Source of the DNA: Crossaster papposus
Lineage: Eukaryota > Echinodermata > Asteroidea > Velatida > Solasteridae
Direction of reading: 5' to 3'
Length of the DNA stretch: 64,000 nt
Assembly (NCBI GenBank): GCA_037893245.1
Contig: JBAIAA010000661.1
Location: forward strand, 43,501 to 107,500
Shown: one piece after another, positions 1 to 10,229 of the stretch
How the letters are laid out: every line of letters starts with the position of its first letter
Numbering within the stretch: the first letter of the stretch is position 1
Notes under the pieces: generated by a model
Databases searched by the model: none
What the model saw: the letters and a program-made list of their open reading frames with translations, nothing else
What the model was told of the DNA's origin: nothing
Position numbers and translations under genes: made by a program

Positions 1-139
1 TTGATTTCTGGGTCTTAATTTAAAGTATTTCAAATATTAATGGCTCAGTTTATCCTGGGGTCCGCCATCGGGATTTTGTACCACCTCGATTTTATTCTTG
101 CTTATTTATTCTTGGCTCGTGTAGGTTTGGTAAATGTTT

Positions 140-262
140 TTAAAAGCTAGCCTTGTAATTTATGGGCCACGAAATAGATCTTTTTTGTCAAATACAAGAA
201 AAATGGAAAATAAATCGTATTAAATTTCCCATTTAAATCTGTTGGAAAAATGTTGAGGAGCT
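140..262. repeat. Diverged direct repeat, left copy
   Basis: This stretch (GCTAGCC-TGTAATT..., then ...AATAAATCGTATTA...) is recognisably similar to 1624-1738 about 1.49 kb downstream, with the same order of short motifs but many substitutions. The two copies flank the THAP-bearing TTAA element. This suggests an older duplication in which only one copy took the insertion, or a repeat family present on both sides. No gene is visible in 1-270. Confidence 0.5.
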
Positions 263-273
263 CAAAATATTAA

Positions 274-1535
274 AGATGGACTACAACGGAATAATGATAA
301 AGGCTTTGTTGCCTTTTTTTGTTCGAGAAATGTATAATGATTACTAATATATCATTAGTATTCAATAAATCTTGTTCCTTCATGCAAACAAAACCCAAAA
401 TTGATCGGCGTTCTACGACCCAGAAAAACTCAGTTTCAGCAAAAGCCCTTAACTCATGAATAATTCATACGTTGTGTGTGACGTACTACCCATGACGATT
501 TACTCGGGTCGATCGTGTGCGTGCATTTTTACCGTACAATGCAATGCGGAATAACAGCGGACAAGCTAGGCTATATTTTGGTACAACTATTTTCGACCGA
601 AAAACAGCGAAAAATGTCCGATAGCAGCGAGTATGAAGACCACAGTATAGATGAGGAAGAGGCATTTCGTGGAGGTACTTCTAAGGACAATGATGGCAGC
701 TCTAGCGATGAGGGGAGCTCACCAGACTTCAAGAGCCCTTGCGACTCAGCACCTGCTGATGACTCTGCGGCCACAGCAGACCCGGCGGTTGCCGATGACT
801 TGGCCGACGTAGAAGCAGTAGGCCTGGTGGTAGTACTAGTACGAATTCTCTCGATGTTTGGCGCTTTCAATGTGGGGATCGATCCAGGCTTCAAACGAAA
901 CTTTGTTGTCAATCCCAGTAATTTTTTCAAAGCCCTTGAAGGTTCAACACAGCCCTCTGAAAAATGTGCTGAACAAATCAAAGGCCTACTTCTTGCCGAG
1001 AAGGTGAAATCCTTTCGTGTAATATTTACGAACTTCACCCATTCCTTTGATAACGCAGGATCCCGCGGAAATTGCACAAAATGAATCTCTGGATTCTTCG
1101 AACAATTTCTCGTGCATCCACCAACAACACATGAAGTTGGAATTATTGTAGCTGATAGTGATACACTATAAAAAAAAAATTGGAAAAACTTCATGCCTCT
1201 GCATGAAAACGCATACATAATACACACGGAATAACATGGCGTATTTTGTTTACTCTCGGTTGCTCATGGGTAGTACGTCATCACTTTTCGCTGGTTTACA
1301 AGTCCGCTGGTACTATATCGTGGATTTTATTGTGGTTTTCAGTGGATCTTTGCCGGGAACCAGTACAGGGCGGGAAATTTCAAAATCGAAGAATCGAGGT
1401 CTAATTTTTTCGGTCAAATTGCAACAAAATTATTTAGAGAAAAACATGACCGTAACAATAAAGTGTTACCTGAACACAACATAAACAAGGTCCGATAATA
1501 AATTTAATGTGTGAGTTTTCGTTGTAGTCCATCTT
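274..1535. mobile_element. TTAA-flanked DNA transposon carrying a THAP gene
   Basis: The ends are perfect 15-bp inverted repeats, AGATGGACTACAACG at 274-288 and its reverse complement at 1521-1535. Each is flanked directly by TTAA (270-273 and 1536-1539), the target duplication typical of piggyBac-type elements. The element is 1,262 bp, and its only credible gene is the minus-strand THAP ORF. No DDE transposase is visible, so it is either a non-autonomous element that captured a THAP domain or one whose THAP protein is all that remains. Seen: repeats and TTAA. Inferred: superfamily. Confidence 0.7.
571..1227 (-). CDS. THAP-domain protein
   Basis: The reading frame gives up to 218 residues. 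A THAP (C2CH zinc-coordinating DNA-binding) domain covers roughly residues 33-120 (about nt 868-1131). It contains the N-terminal C-x5-C (CVVGGC), the conserved W/F core (KEWVKFVN), the downstream C-x2-H (ICSAHF) and a C-terminal IPTL in place of the usual AVPTIF box. A Ser/Ala/Thr-rich tail follows, with no coiled coil or second domain. THAP domains normally begin within a few residues of the start. Here about 20-30 residues precede it, so the true exon may begin at an acceptor-like TATCAG near nt 1155, and the start is unsettled. The gene lies wholly inside the TTAA-flanked element, opposite an open but unrecognisable plus frame. THAP domains are common in P-element-type transposases and in host transcription factors; function here is probably element-related DNA binding. 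Confidence 0.7.
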   Translation of the reverse strand: MCIMYAFSCRGMKFFQFFFYSVSLSATIIPTSCVVGGCTRNCSKNPEIHFVQFPRDPALSKEWVKFVNITRKDFTFSARSRPLICSAHFSEGCVEPSRALKKLLGLTTKFRLKPGSIPTLKAPNIERIRTSTTTRPTASTSAKSSATAGSAVAAESSAGAESQGLLKSGELPSSLELPSLSLEVPPRNASSSSILWSSYSLLSDIFRCFSVENSCTKI

Positions 1536-1539
1536 TAAG

Positions 1540-2350
1540 TGTTGAGGTCCCGTTTTCTTTTTTGTTCTTTTTTAAACAATAAAACTAGAAATAAATATTA
1601 TTATATAAACCTGGAATTTATTTCGCTAGCCTCGTAATTCAATGGTCAGGTGTATGTCGATTTTGTTAGATACCGGAAAAACCAAGAATAAATCGTATTA
1701 TTATTTACCCCTGAAATTGGTTGGAAATGTTTTGGGAAATCAGACAAATAAGTCTTTAAGTACCCTTTTTCTTTTTTTCTATAAAACAAGGACAATTTCA
1801 TAATTAACCTTAGAAATATATTTTTTTTACGACTAGGGTTTCGTAAATAAACAGGTTCAGGGTTTTTTAACCCCTTTTTATTTTTACATCTTAATACATT
1901 TTGCAAATGAGTAGGCAAAGTTTGTTTAAAGTACTCACACCCAATTTAATGACCATCGGTTGGGCCAAGAGATAAATAAATTCGAGGAATACACCAGCCA
2001 AAGCCTTTTAAATACATTCTGTATCTGCCAGGCAAGGGTTAGTGTAAGTAAATACAATGTATCTTTGTTGGAGATAAGCGGGGCCAGGGCACCATTTTTT
2101 GAGTAGCCCTTTGTGTTGAGAGAACGTCTGTGCGGAAAGCTAGAAAAGAAAGTCAACACCAAATAGCAACGAAGAATTTTTTTGGATTGGATAACGATCT
2201 TTTCACTGAGGAAGTAGTGAGCGGCGCATCGGCTGCAATTGGGTTTGTTGACAAAGGGTACGTTCAGGGGAAGGCGTAAGTTACAATAACTTTTGCGGCA
2301 CATATTAAGTTCTGATTTCAGTGAAGTTTTTTGTTTGTTTGCAAGCAGTT
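1540..2350. other. Non-coding AT-rich stretch
   Basis: It includes the right copy of the flanking direct repeat (1624-1738). Open frames here have no recognisable domain and no coding-like composition. I see no gene. Confidence 0.5.
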
Positions 2351-2364
2351 TTAATACATTTTGT

Positions 2365-2502
2365 TAAATATCGACTATATCTTGCGAATATCGTCTGGGT
2401 CACGATATTTCGATATTTTTAAAACCAAAGTCGATACTGTCGATATCGTCTTCAGTATCGTATCGTGACGATATTATCGTGATATCGTCCAGCGCTAATG
2501 TA
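2365..2502. repeat. CGATAT-rich MITE-like end
   Basis: The stretch is dominated by TCGATAT/CGATAC words and finishes with CGTGATATCGTCCAGCGCT, a form seen at the ends of CGATAT-rich MITEs in many animal genomes. No clear opposite terminus was found nearby, so it is probably a truncated element. Confidence 0.4.
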
Positions 2503-2612
2503 GACATTACAATGGGCGAGAACAAAACGCAAAGGAAACGCACCCTGAGTCCCTGACCATGCTTCTCAAATTACACATTGTCATTGGGCATGCGCATTAC
2601 CCAGCAAATAAA

Positions 2613-3345
2613 ATGCGAGATGCAAGATCCGCGACGCGAGATCCGCGACGCGAGATCCGCGACGCGAGATCCGCGACGCGAGATCCGCGACGCGAGATCC
2701 GCGACGCGAGATCCGCGACGCGAGATCCGCGACGCGAGATCCGCGACGCGAGATCCGCGACGCGAGATCCGCGACGCGAGATCCGCGACGCGAGATCCGC
2801 GACGCGAGATCCGCGACGCGAGATCCGCGACGCGAGATCCGCGACGCGAGATCCGCGACGCGAGATCCGCGACGCGAGATCCGCGACGCGAGATCCGCGA
2901 CGCGAGATCCGCGACGCGAGATCCGCGACGCGAGATCCGCGACGCGAGATCCGCGACGCGAGATCCGCGACGCGAGATCCGCGACGCGAGATCCGCGACG
3001 CGAGATCCGCGACGCGAGATCCGCGACGCGAGATCCGCGACGCGAGATCCGCGACGCGAGATCCGCGACGCGAGATCCGCGACTCGCCATCCGCGACGCG
3101 AGATCCGCGACGCGAGATCCGCGACCCGCGATGCGCGACCCGCGATGCGAGATCCGCGACGCGAGATGCGAGATCCGCGACCCGCGATGCGCGACCCGCG
3201 ATGCGAGATCCGCGACGCGAGATGCGAGATCCGCGACCCGCGATGCGAGATCCGCGACCCGCGATGCGAGATCCGCGACCCGCGATGCGAGATCCGCGAC
3301 CCGCGAGGCGAGATCCGCGAGGCGAGATCCGCGGCGCGAGGTGGC
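2613..3345. repeat. CpG-dense 14-bp minisatellite (7-bp substructure)
   Basis: From about 2626 to 3083 the unit GATCCGCGACGCGA repeats with almost no variation, roughly 32 copies. From about 3084 to 3340 it degenerates into 21- and 28-bp arrangements assembled from the heptads GATCCGC, GACGCGA, GACCCGC and GATGCGA, so every period is a multiple of seven. Each 14-bp unit carries four CpG. Because 14 is not a multiple of three and no unit contains a stop, all frames on both strands stay open, giving a 14-residue peptide repeat rich in Arg, Asp and Glu. The repeat runs in frame into the Harbinger nuclease that follows. Confidence 0.97.
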
Positions 3346-3721
3346 AGATATAGAACTCCATACTTCATAGATATTTTTACTGGCTATCCAGGAAGTGTGC
3401 ACGATGCCCGAGTGTACAAGAATAGCCCCCTCAAGATGGAGGGCACATTCCCACCAAGAGGCTATTATCTTCTCGGTGACTCTGCTTATCCGAGTTCCAT
3501 CGGTTTGTTAGCTCCATTCAAGGAGCCAGAAGCATCAAGGCCAATCAATAGACGATTCAATTACCACCACAGTAAAGCGAAATGCATTATTGAACGGGCC
3601 TTTGGTGGGCTGAAGGTGCGCTGGAGAGTGATCTTTACAAAGGTCATTGAACTTCGCTCTAGGTCTGCACCCCATGTGGTTGCAGCATGTTGCGCCATGC
3701 ACAATTTGTGTCATGCATCAG
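3346..3721 (+). CDS. PIF/Harbinger nuclease, penultimate exon (N-terminus lost)
   Basis: The translation continues in frame from the minisatellite into a HARBI1-type DDE nuclease. It shows the TGYPGSVHDARVYKNSPL motif, then LLGDSAYP with the second catalytic Asp, then CIIERAFGGLKVRWR with the catalytic Glu. The first catalytic Asp, normally in an IDGTHI-like motif upstream, is missing because the minisatellite occupies that place, so the protein cannot be a complete nuclease. The exon ends ...CATCAG|GTGAGT at 3721/3722 in phase 1, matching the acceptor at 4177. Domesticated HARBI1 and Harbinger transposases need a Myb/SANT-like partner for nuclear import and DNA binding; a candidate lies on the minus strand at 7862-8671. 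Most likely a transposon pseudogene. Confidence 0.85.
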
Positions 3722-4176
3722 GTGAGTAATTGTTGGCTTACTACAATGTTGTACTTGTGTACGTGTACAGTCATGGATCATCAGGAAGTACATCACAAAA
3801 ACACCTCAGATGAAACAATGCAAATGAGTAAAGTCTTTGTCTAATAAGGAGGGAAAAAAATCTTTAAGAAGCACAACTAGAAAAAAAACTGGTCAAGGAA
3901 ATCTCCCCTTTTAAAATGCCCTTTAACATTGCTAGTTTGGAATTTCAAACATCAAAGCCGGAATTTCTAGGTCCCATAAAAAAAAATTGGTCGGATTTCC
4001 CTTGTGACAAAATCTTTTAAAAAAATAACAAGAAAAGGGGAACCAATGGCACGCATCACTATTGCTGTCAGAAATGGGCAAAAGTACAAATCCACTGATG
4101 GCACTCAGCAGTTACATGGTAAATGTACATTGTGTGTAAATAATGTGTTTTTGCCCATTATTATTTTTTTGGGTAG

Positions 4177-4385
4177 GTGATGTTTTAGATATAGATGACG
4201 ACATGATACATGATGACAACGATGGCAACCTTGAGATTCCTGCCAATGAAGGGCAAGCTGATGATGCAGAGGGAATCAATATGCGCAACAGAATGGCTTG
4301 TATGGTGTCAACTCCATCTGAATGCCCACATCATCTCCATCACCATGATTACTTCATGCTGCATCGTTCAGATAATGAAATGTAA
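4177..4385 (+). CDS. Harbinger nuclease, C-terminal exon
   Basis: An acceptor TTTGGGTAG precedes 4177. Joining G from the upstream exon to GT here restores Gly and continues GDVLDIDDDMIHDDNDG..., so the intron (3722-4176) is phase-consistent. The exon encodes an acidic stretch and then a His/Met-rich tail ending at 4385, and it lacks the usual C-terminal Arg-rich ending of the family. Splicing is inferred from sequence only. Confidence 0.6.
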
Positions 4386-4432
4386 TGTCTTACAATAAAC
4401 CGGTGCATGTACATGTAGTGACCCCTTATTAA

Positions 4433-5177
4433 CCAGTTCGTGCCAGGTTTATTTTCAATCTTTTTAAATTTGAATGTCAAGAAATTACTTGACGCTGATA
4501 ATCCTCGGCTGTATGAATTCAATGGAGACATTGGAAATACATGTAGGCCTAATACTAGGCCTAATCACTGAAGCGTGATATATAGTCAGGTTTCTTATGT
4601 ATTTTCGTTCACTTTTTTTGTAGATTTGCTAAACTATATATTTTTGGAAATGTTGGGATATACTTAACATGAAAACCAATGTTTACATTTGTTTTCAGCT
4701 TCTTTAGGGCGGCCATCTTGGAATTTTTAAATGGCATTTTTATGACGTCATGATGACGCACATCACACATTTTCCACAATTGTGTGCATATGTCTATGAC
4801 CCAATAAACATATTACAATTTGTTTTTTAAATTGCTTATGTTCTGTTGATGAAAATCATAACAAATAACATGATGACGCCATCACGATTTCACTTCAAAT
4901 TTATAACACATTCTGCCATACCTGCAATCCATATAGTTTGAACCCAATCGGACTTATACTTCCAGAGATATAGGGCATTGAAAAAATAATTGAATCTTTA
5001 GTGTGACACCAATGACTTTTCATGTGTCACGTCACATTAAAGGTTCACTTTTTTCAAAAGACCTAAAAACAAATGTAAACATTGCTTTTTATGTTGAGTA
5101 TATCCTAGCGTTTCAAAAAATGTATAGCGTCTTTGAAATTTTTTGTGTATATATATGCGTGCTCTGGCGTGAACTGG
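4433..5177. mobile_element. piggyBac-type MITE
   Basis: TTAA at 4429-4432 and 5178-5181 flank imperfect inverted ends, CCAGTTCGTGCCAG and CTGGCGTGAACTGG. The interior (for example GATATACTTAACATG near 4660 and its near complement near 5090, both next to AATGTAAACATT) is also partly palindromic. No coding capacity is seen. The ends match those of the 190-bp element at 55622-55811. Confidence 0.8.
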
Positions 5178-5181
5178 TTAA

Positions 5182-7861
5182 TTGAAAACATGCCAAATCA
5201 ATTTTGTTGCTGCTAGTTCAAGTGTTGTTACTAAATTATTCAGGTAACTTGTTATGAGTCGAGTCACAAGTCTTGTAACTATCTGTACTAATCTTCATGG
5301 CATAAACCAGCAATCGCTGCACAATAATTAACACATTGTCCTCCTAATGTTGTGATGCTTGTAATTTACAAGATTTCTAACATTTTCCAATGTTTGGCCT
5401 TGTCTACTTGAATTGCCCGTTTGTGGGAATTTCCATAGGAAAACCCAATGAGACACCATTCACTAAAAATTCACCAAGGATGCAAAAGACAATTTCGATA
5501 CATAGATAATAAAACATACATACTCGATGTGTAACCTTGCTGAAGAAAATGTACAATTTAATATTTACAGATGTTTAACTTATTAAAGGTGTGTACATAC
5601 ATGTATACCGTTATGTATTCAGAATATTTAATATATCATATGATTATCTATGACTTCTGCACCTGGCCAACTTGGCACCCAAAACATGACTTCCCGAAAC
5701 CTATTGAACCCAAAGTGGTATTTTCGCAACAAACAAATCTAAAACACTTTTTAGGGATATATAATTGATAGAGATATAAAAAAACAAAGTCTCAGAATAT
5801 TACATGTGTAACACTGAGTGGGCGCATGCGCCCGTAAATTGTAAACTTACATGTATATCAGATCCTAGGTGCCAAGTTGGCATGGTGCTGATACCCTACA
5901 TGTTTACATGTGTACGAATACACTTGTTGACATTAATTTTAAGAATTGTACGTTATTCCTTAACTACCCAGGGTTGCTGGTTGGCTTATATTGCAAGAAT
6001 ATTTTGTAATCAAATTTGTGAGGGACAACTGATAAATCCTAACCTCAAAAGTTCTCCGGGCAGTTTTGGAGGATTTTTGGTGGATGGGTTGAGGTCGTTG
6101 GCCATACCCAGCATTTGATGTTTATGAGCCATGTTTAACGGAACCCTGCATTATGTTCTATCATCGGTACTGATGTAACAAATAGCAATGATTGGTGGAG
6201 GATTAATCAAATTTGTACAGGGGGACAATTCAACCACGAATATTTTGTTGAATGCATATAGCGGCTTCACGCAGTCAACTACCCATTCAGCAGTCGCCTG
6301 GGCCTGGGCCTGCTCTAAAAAATAAACGTATGCGTGGGTGTATATAGTATATAGGTGTTGCAAGTACATGTATGTAAACAACTGCCATTCTGTGATCGCT
6401 TATTGGCTCCCTAGAAAAGCCTGCAGAGAAATAAAGAAAATGTAACTGCTGGCACAGGTTTGCAAAGACGTCTGCATTAGGGGAGCTAGTATATTATTTG
6501 CAACATGCATAGTATTGATTAATGTCATCTTTGGCAACGACTACCGGCATAATAATTACCCATAGCATAGGTAGTGACCGTAGTGTAAACATGTATGTTT
6601 ACATTTAAGGTTAATCCATTTTTGTTTAAAGGAATGAAATTGCTGCAAACCACTCACTGGCTGGGATGACCTTCAAAATACATATCAAATAAGTTAAGAG
6701 GGCCCAATATTTTTAAAGTTAAATATTTATAAATCTATTAAATTAACTAATTTAAAAAGTATTTATTGTTAATGTTATATGTTCAGCTTATGCGGGCAAT
6801 AAAGTTGTGTTCTGCATTGTACAGGGAATTACATATGTATTAAGTGAACATTTTTATTTGAGTTTTGCATGTATACATTTTTTTAAACAGGTTCACAGTA
6901 CTCTCCATTAGATGATGTCATTAAAAGGGGAAATATAGCATTTATCATGTGTGCATTTTTATCATTTGAAGCGAAAACACAGTGCTCAAAATATAAATAA
7001 AGGTGCTTGACAAACAACCTTTAGCTCTGTGAATGCAACTATCTTATTCCGACAAAAAAACAATATTTTAAGATTTCAATTCAAGTTGAATCGCAATTTG
7101 AATTGCGACCACAATGCCCGTTAATAGCCAGCGGATTGCAGCTACTCACGTGTCACGCACTGAACTTACCATAATAGCGTCAACGTATTTTGAAAAACTT
7201 GCATGCCCTATTTGCTTAAATTTCCAAAAGTGCGTCTCTGAGACGCATATTATGGAGTAACTGTGCCAGTAAGCAACTTGGTAAATTTAAAACTCATCAA
7301 TACTGACTACTTTATGATATCTTGAGATGGTAAATGCGGGCAAATAATAAGGTATGATGTACATGTAGTAATGTTTTTATCATTATATATGTTCTCATAA
7401 TAATTCAGTCACTTATAAGCTTTATAAAATGTTCTCAAAGTTTATGCAAGGATGTGTAAGTAGAATCTTCCAAATAAACCCAAATATGGGAATAAATATA
7501 TTACACAGCAGGTATTAACACTTTATGCAAATTAGTCATATTTCAACCACTTGGATTTGTTAGGAATTTTAGTAGGGACCTTATAAAAATGTGGTGCACA
7601 CAAATTATGTTGCAATTTGTGTGAGGTTCTCGTAAACAAAATATGTATTTTGCCTGTACATGTACTATTACAAGTAAGCTTTTCAACAGTTTTGTTTGGC
7701 TACTTTATAGAAAGCTGCAAATGGTATATCCGTCTCTTGAAAAAAATATTGATTTAGCTTGCAAAGACCGACAAACAAAATTGTCAGTCAGCAAGGTCAC
7801 ATAATAAACTCGTCATCAACAAACTAAACATTTAAAAAGGAATTTGAGGGACAGCAGTTTT
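5182..7861. other. Non-coding 2.7-kb spacer
   Basis: No frame here has a recognisable domain. It is AT-rich with TACATGTACATG-like words, and contains a short inverted pair (GCCAACTTGGCACC near 5668 and GGTGCCAAGTTGGC near 5869). The segment 7480-7680 is a diverged copy of 61545-61755. It may represent the interior or the decayed flank of the Harbinger element. Confidence 0.5.
7480..7680. repeat. Interspersed repeat, copy 1 of 2
   Basis: Shared words in the same order as 61545-61755 (CCCAAATAT, TTTATGCAAATTAGTCATATTT, CACCACTT, TTGCAATTTGTGTGAGGT) show an old dispersed repeat. In the second copy it directly precedes a C2H2 gene; here it lies about 180 bp downstream of the Myb/SANT-like gene's stop. 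Confidence 0.65.
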
Positions 7862-8209
7862 TTAGTTACTTTTACGTTCCAAAATATCAATCAAACGCTC
7901 AAAGGCACTTATCATCTGACCTTGCTGATTGACAATTTCTTTGTCCGTCTCTGTCATACGGGTTAAATTGTCACTAATTGCCTCCAGGAACTGATCATTT
8001 TTAATTTTTTTTGGCTTTGGGCTGCCAGAGGGGCTCTTGGATACGCTGACTGGTCTTGATACAGTCCCTCCGCTGCTAGATATTAGTAGCGGGGGGGGGG
8101 GGGGGGGGGGGGGGGGGGTGCTGTGTCTTTCTCCCATTGCCTCATGCATCGCATTGTAGAATGGCCACGGTGGAGTCTTTCCCGACCCAGTTTTTGGATT
8201 CTTGATATC
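7862..8209 (-). CDS. Myb/SANT-like DNA-binding protein, last exon
   Basis: This exon follows a clear minus-strand acceptor (TCTGTAG before 8209) and continues in phase 0 from the exon at 8584-8671, as DIKNPKTGSGKTPPWPFYNAM. It runs on through a homopolymeric Pro stretch (encoded by the C-run opposite the G-tract at 8091-8118), a basic PKPKKIKND segment resembling a nuclear localisation signal, and a C-terminal amphipathic helix (...MISAFERLIDILERKSN). This architecture is typical of Myb/SANT-like partner proteins of PIF/Harbinger nucleases, which bind the transposon ends and carry the nuclease into the nucleus. The G-tract makes the Pro length, and possibly the frame, uncertain. Confidence 0.7.
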   Translation of the reverse strand, partial: DIKNPKTGSGKTPPWPFYNAMHEAMGERHSTPPPPPPPPPLLISSSGGTVSRPVSVSKSPSGSPKPKKIKNDQFLEAISDNLTRMTETDKEIVNQQGQMISAFERLIDILERKSN

Positions 8210-8583
8210 CTACAGACCCAAAAAGGAAATGTTGCTGTACAAATTCTGATACAGTATAGGAATGTTCTTTAACCCTAACAACCCCCATCCAGTCAAACTT
8301 CAACAACAGGTTTTGTTAGGATAGGTACTGGACACCTATACTATTACATTGGGTTTATAGGCATACCTCCAGAATCATAGTCCAATGTTTACAGTTTCAT
8401 ATGGTATTGGAATTTGCCAGGATGGGTATGTTCCTAGTAACTTACACTAGAGAGTTAGGGTAAAACAAAATGGGGTTGTAAATATTACAAAATTACGGCC
8501 AGACAAAAATCTTACTTCTCAAATTGACAAATTGCACATATTTGATCTTGCAAGAATGTGTCGACAGTGGTGGTTGAACTTAC

Positions 8584-8671
8584 CTTGTATTTTTTGCACA
8601 GATTATTCCATTTTTTTCGAAGCTGATCCGGCTTCTGCTTGTCAGAAATACCCAACTCCTTTCCAATATCT
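8584..8671 (-). CDS. Myb/SANT-like protein, trihelix exon
   Basis: The minus-strand exon lies between an acceptor-like AAATTCAG at 8672-8679 and a donor CAAG|GTAAG at 8584/8583. It encodes DIGKELGISDKQKPDQLRKKWNNLCKKYK, the second and third helices of a Myb/SANT-like (trihelix) fold. A further upstream exon with the first helix and the start is required but not identified with confidence; 8762 downward holds open frames only. Confidence 0.6.
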
Positions 8672-8762
8672 CTGAATTTAACAAAAAGAAAGTCCAAGGT
8701 ATATTAACCTTAACTACAACTACAAGCCCATCAATTCTTTGAGGCTCAAGGCAGAAAGACAT

Positions 8763-9136
8763 TACTTGTGAAAATGTTGGAGTTTGGATAAATGCACAGG
8801 CATTTATTCGTGGTTGAGCTCAGGCTGGTCACAGCACAGTTCTTGGTCAACTGTAAGTGTGATGCGAACACCGTGTGTCTCGGACTCGGCCCAACAAACA
8901 GAACTAATATATTGGCCAGTCATCACAACACTGATTCTGAACACTTAACATTGCATAGACCCATCTGTACCAAGTCGATCAAACTTCAACAGATTTGATT
9001 TTGGCAGGATTAATACTCAGTGTTATAGGTTCATTCCAATAATTACTGAACCTGCTGCCACTCTGGGGAAAATTATACTTTAACCCTAACTCCCTACACA
9101 ACAAAGGAAGTTGGAGGATTTTGAAGGAATTGTATT
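8763..9136. other. Non-coding stretch
   Basis: Open frames are short and unrecognisable. The first exon of the Myb/SANT-like gene may lie here, but I cannot place it. Confidence 0.4.
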
Positions 9137-9149
9137 GTTCAATAACAAT

Positions 9150-9438
9150 GGTGAGGGACGGCGGTTTTCGACGTGGCAGCGTTACACTTTTTGAACGTGA
9201 TGGAGGCACGGTTTTCGACGTGGCAGCGTTACACTTTTGGGCTTAAACGTGAGGGAGGCACGGTTTTCGACGTGGCAGCGTTACACTTTTGGGCTAAAAC
9301 GTGAGGGAGGCACGGTTTTCGACGTGGCAGCGTTACACTTTTGGGCTAAACGTGAGGGAGGCACGGTTTTCGACGTGGCAGCGTTACACTTTTGGGCTAA
9401 ACGTGAGGGAGGCACGGTTTTCAACGTGACACAGGCAC
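9150..9438. repeat. 51-bp minisatellite
   Basis: About five tandem copies of a 51-52-bp unit that starts near GTGAGGGAGGCACGG and contains TTTTCGACGTGGCAGC and ACACTTTTGGGCT. The first and last copies are partial and more diverged. One-base length differences (AAAC versus AAAAC) break any reading frame. Confidence 0.95.
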
Positions 9439-9604
9439 GAGTCGACTGATATATGTCTGCTACGGCGTTCCACTAGACTAGTCACCCTGGCGAATTAAGC
9501 CGTTGAGCTAACTCCGGTTGGTATTTGAAGACTATAATTTAATTCTTTTAAAGATAAGATTGCGAAATTTCGCGCGAAAAAAAAAAAACATCGGCCAGGA
9601 CAAG

Positions 9605-9668
9605 GACTCGAACCCAGGCGATTAAACCCCGCAAACGAGGAGCCTAACCACTCGGCCATTCGACTACC
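9605..9668 (-). repeat. tRNA-Ser-like module, first array copy
   Basis: On the minus strand it reads GTAGTCGAATGGCCGAGTGG..., matching the 5' half of a class II tRNA-Ser with an A box (TGGCCGAGTGGTTA). A CCTCG-TTTG-CGGGG hairpin and a B box GGTTCGAGTCC follow. Downstream comes a 12-nt T-run, a plausible Pol III terminator. The 3' acceptor strand does not pair with the 5' end, so this is a tRNA-derived repeat and not a tRNA gene. Related modules lie at about 10080, 10613, 11748, 12218, 12751, 13770, 14240, 14707, 15241, 16375, 16849, 17374, 18391, 18857, 19337, 19817, 20312, 20788, 21321 and 22457. Confidence 0.8.
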
Positions 9669-10229
9669 GGTCAACATTGTTTCAAATCGATGTGACTTAT
9701 GTTTGAAAACTGGAGTAATAGCTCCAATATAAAAGAATGAAGTAACCTATTCATTACTCCACCACCACCACCCCCCCCCCCCCCCCCCCCCCCCACTTTT
9801 AAAGTAAATCAAGAAAAATACAGAACGTACGTCTGCATTGGTGGTAAGGGGGAAATGAAGAACAAAAAGTAAAGTGGTGTTGACTAAGCAATTCAGGGGT
9901 ACGGACCTATGACTGAACACATTGACCGACTCCCATATAGGACTAGTCACCCTGGCGAATTAAGCCGTTGAGCTAACTCCGGTTGGTATTTGAAGACAAT
10001 AATTTAAATCTTTTAAAGATAAGATTGCAAAATTTCGCGCGTTAAAACTGCAAAAAAAAAAAAACATCGGCCAGGCCGAGGACTCGAACCCAGGCGATTA
10101 AACCCCGCAAACGAGGAGCCTAACCACTCGGCCATTCGACTACCGTTCAACATTGTTTCAAATCGATGTGACTTATGTTTAAAAACTGAATGAATAGCTC
10201 CAGTGTAGAATGAAGAAAAAAAAGTTATG

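Noticed and set aside
515-1084. Plus-strand 189-codon acidic frame opposite the THAP gene.
   Set aside because: It is the antisense of a recognisable THAP domain and shows no domain of its own.
1236-1484. 82-codon plus-strand frame inside the THAP element.
   Set aside because: No recognised domain, atypical composition, and no support from splice signals or repeats.
2571-3402. Several long frames on both strands across the 14-bp minisatellite.
   Set aside because: A stop-free repeat with a period not divisible by three is open in all frames; only the plus frame entering the Harbinger motifs has independent support.
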